Positions 4,378-5,325 of a stretch of 5,325 bases of DNA are shown one piece after another. A model generated the notes under the pieces. The model worked only from the letters and a program-made list of their open reading frames with translations. It did not search any database and was not told the origin of the DNA. The position numbers were made by a program, and so were the translations under genes. The first letter of the stretch is position 1. Each line of letters begins with the position of its first letter. This DNA is from Phycisphaerales bacterium (GTDB lineage: Bacteria; Planctomycetota; Phycisphaerae; Sedimentisphaerales; Anaerohalosphaeraceae): contig DRGS01000220.1 in the NCBI GenBank assembly GCA_011053245.1, positions 1-5,325 on the forward strand, given 5' to 3'.

Positions 4378-5325
4378 GTGCGTCCCTTTACTTTATTGAT
4401 CAAACCGAGCGGACCGGACTGTAATATCAATTGCAGCTATTGTTTTTATGCCTGTAAGAGTTCGCTTTTCGGCGGGTCCAGGCACCGGATGAGCGATGAG
4501 GTACTCGAAAAACTCGTCAGCAGTTATCTCCCCCTTCGTTTCCCTAACAGCAGTTTTGCGTGGCAAGGGGGCGAACCTACACTGATGGGGCTTGACTTCT
4601 TTAAGAGGGTTGTCGAGCTTCAGCGGAAATACGGCGAAGATGGCCAGGTGGTTACCAATGCACTGCAGACTAACGGGATACTTCTTGACGATCAGTGGTG
4701 TAAGTTTCTCCATGAGTATAAGTTCCTTGTGGGGATAAGCCTGGATGGCCCGGAGAAGTTTCATAATCATCATCGCATGGACTTTTCCGGTAAGGGCACG
4801 TTTGACAGGGTGATGGCGTCTATCGAAAGGTGCAAGCAGAACAAGGTAGAGTTCAATATACTCGTACTGCTTAGCGATCATAACGTAGGGCACCCGGATG
4901 AGATATTTGATTTTTTCATGGAGCAGAAGATCAGGTTCCTGCAATTCGTTCAGTGCGTCGAACCCGATCCGGAAACCGGCGATGTTACGGACTTTAGCAT
5001 AACGCCCCGGCAGTACGGCGAATTTCTGTGCAGGATATTTGACCGATGGGTCGAACATGGCATCACAAAACTGAGCGTAAGAACATTTGACTCGCTCCTT
5101 TCATATTGCGTTGGACAGGGCCAAACGGAGTGTACCTTTCAGCACAAGTGCAGCGACTATATCGTTGTCGAGCATAACGGCGATGTCTTCTGCTGCGATT
5201 TCTTTGTCGAAGAGCAGTGGCGGATCGGCAATATCATGGAGACGCCGATAGAGGAACTGGCTTCGAGTAAGATGAAGCGTCAGTTTTCGAGGCAGAAGCA
5301 GAGTATCGACAACAAGTGTCTTATC
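4378..5325 (+). CDS. Radical SAM/SPASM enzyme, anaerobic sulfatase-maturase-like (partial, 3' end missing)
   Basis: The frame is open from GTG 4378 to the window edge (316 codons). GGCGGGG ends seven bases upstream, which favours this start; TTG 4348, overlapping the preceding stop, is an unlikely alternative. LLIKPSG.DCNINCSYCFY (6-24) carries the radical SAM CxxxCxxC cluster (C15, C19, C22). FAWQGGEPTLMGLDFF (60-75) and LQTNGILL (96-103) are typical of anaerobic sulfatase-maturating enzymes, which oxidise an active-site Cys or Ser of sulfatases to formylglycine. C252, C258 and C273 fit auxiliary-cluster ligands, D274 matches the catalytic Asp that follows the last of these, and C314 begins the second SPASM group. 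The remaining SPASM cysteines must lie beyond 5325. Clostridial homologues are about 370 residues, so at least 50 residues are probably missing. No sulfatase is visible in the window, and some relatives modify other peptides, so the client is unproven. The gene starts 26 bases after the aldolase gene. Its oxygen-sensitive chemistry suggests an anaerobic host. Confidence 0.85.
   Translation, partial: MRPFTLLIKPSGPDCNINCSYCFYACKSSLFGGSRHRMSDEVLEKLVSSYLPLRFPNSSFAWQGGEPTLMGLDFFKRVVELQRKYGEDGQVVTNALQTNGILLDDQWCKFLHEYKFLVGISLDGPEKFHNHHRMDFSGKGTFDRVMASIERCKQNKVEFNILVLLSDHNVGHPDEIFDFFMEQKIRFLQFVQCVEPDPETGDVTDFSITPRQYGEFLCRIFDRWVEHGITKLSVRTFDSLLSYCVGQGQTECTFQHKCSDYIVVEHNGDVFCCDFFVEEQWRIGNIMETPIEELASSKMKRQFSRQKQSIDNKCLI

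Noticed and set aside
4351..4378. Possible terminator or hairpin between the aldolase and radical SAM genes
   Set aside because: The short AAAAAGC..GGGGTTTT stretch does not form a convincing stem. The GGCGGGG is better read as a ribosome binding site for GTG 4378.
4393..5058. 221-codon minus-strand open frame opposite the radical SAM gene
   Set aside because: The plus-strand frame carries the CxxxCxxC and GGEP motifs and is open throughout. The antisense frame has no recognisable domain.

Overview
The window is 5.3 kb of ordinary, densely coded bacterial chromosome, roughly half GC. It has a 360-base AT-rich divergent intergenic region at the left end and a tight operon on the right. No rRNA, tRNA, insertion sequence or CRISPR array is visible. 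The gene mix is an acidic flagellin-like protein, a YgbA-type protein, an RDGG-type DRE-TIM aldolase and an anaerobic sulfatase-maturase-like radical SAM enzyme. It suggests an anaerobic, possibly marine or saline bacterium, most likely in the Planctomycetota/PVC sphere (for example Phycisphaerae). That assignment is a family-level impression and was not tested.

Left end (1-401): the first 13 codons of a minus-strand gene enter the window, with a strong ribosome binding site and a good sigma-70-type promoter (TTGCGT-17-TATAAT). The rest of the gap is AT-rich and carries five runs of seven T, two 8-bp inverted repeats and a perfect TTGACA. It separates the minus-strand gene from a divergent plus-strand gene.

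Middle (402-1587): a 262-residue, very acidic flagellin-like protein keeps the flagellin N-terminal INT..ASLN start and the C-terminal AQANA...LL end. It lacks the usual SGLRINSA-type core. Next comes a small, Cys-rich YgbA-family protein ('nitrous oxide-stimulated promoter' family), preceded by its own promoter, which lies unusually close to the start codon.

Right (1717-5325): four co-directional genes with gaps of 30, 34 and 26 bases form a likely operon. They are apt (adenine salvage), an AroB-type 3-dehydroquinate synthase with all key residues, a DmpG/HMGL-like aldolase lacking the standard catalytic His, and a radical SAM/SPASM enzyme closely resembling the anaerobic sulfatase-maturating enzyme, cut off by the window edge. 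Purine salvage and the shikimate step are housekeeping functions. The aldolase's substrate and the radical SAM enzyme's client are not determined by this window. The most interesting items are the divergent flagellin-like protein, the unassigned aldolase paired with a sugar-phosphate cyclase, and the organised intergenic region. No clearly new multi-gene system can be demonstrated from the sequence alone.
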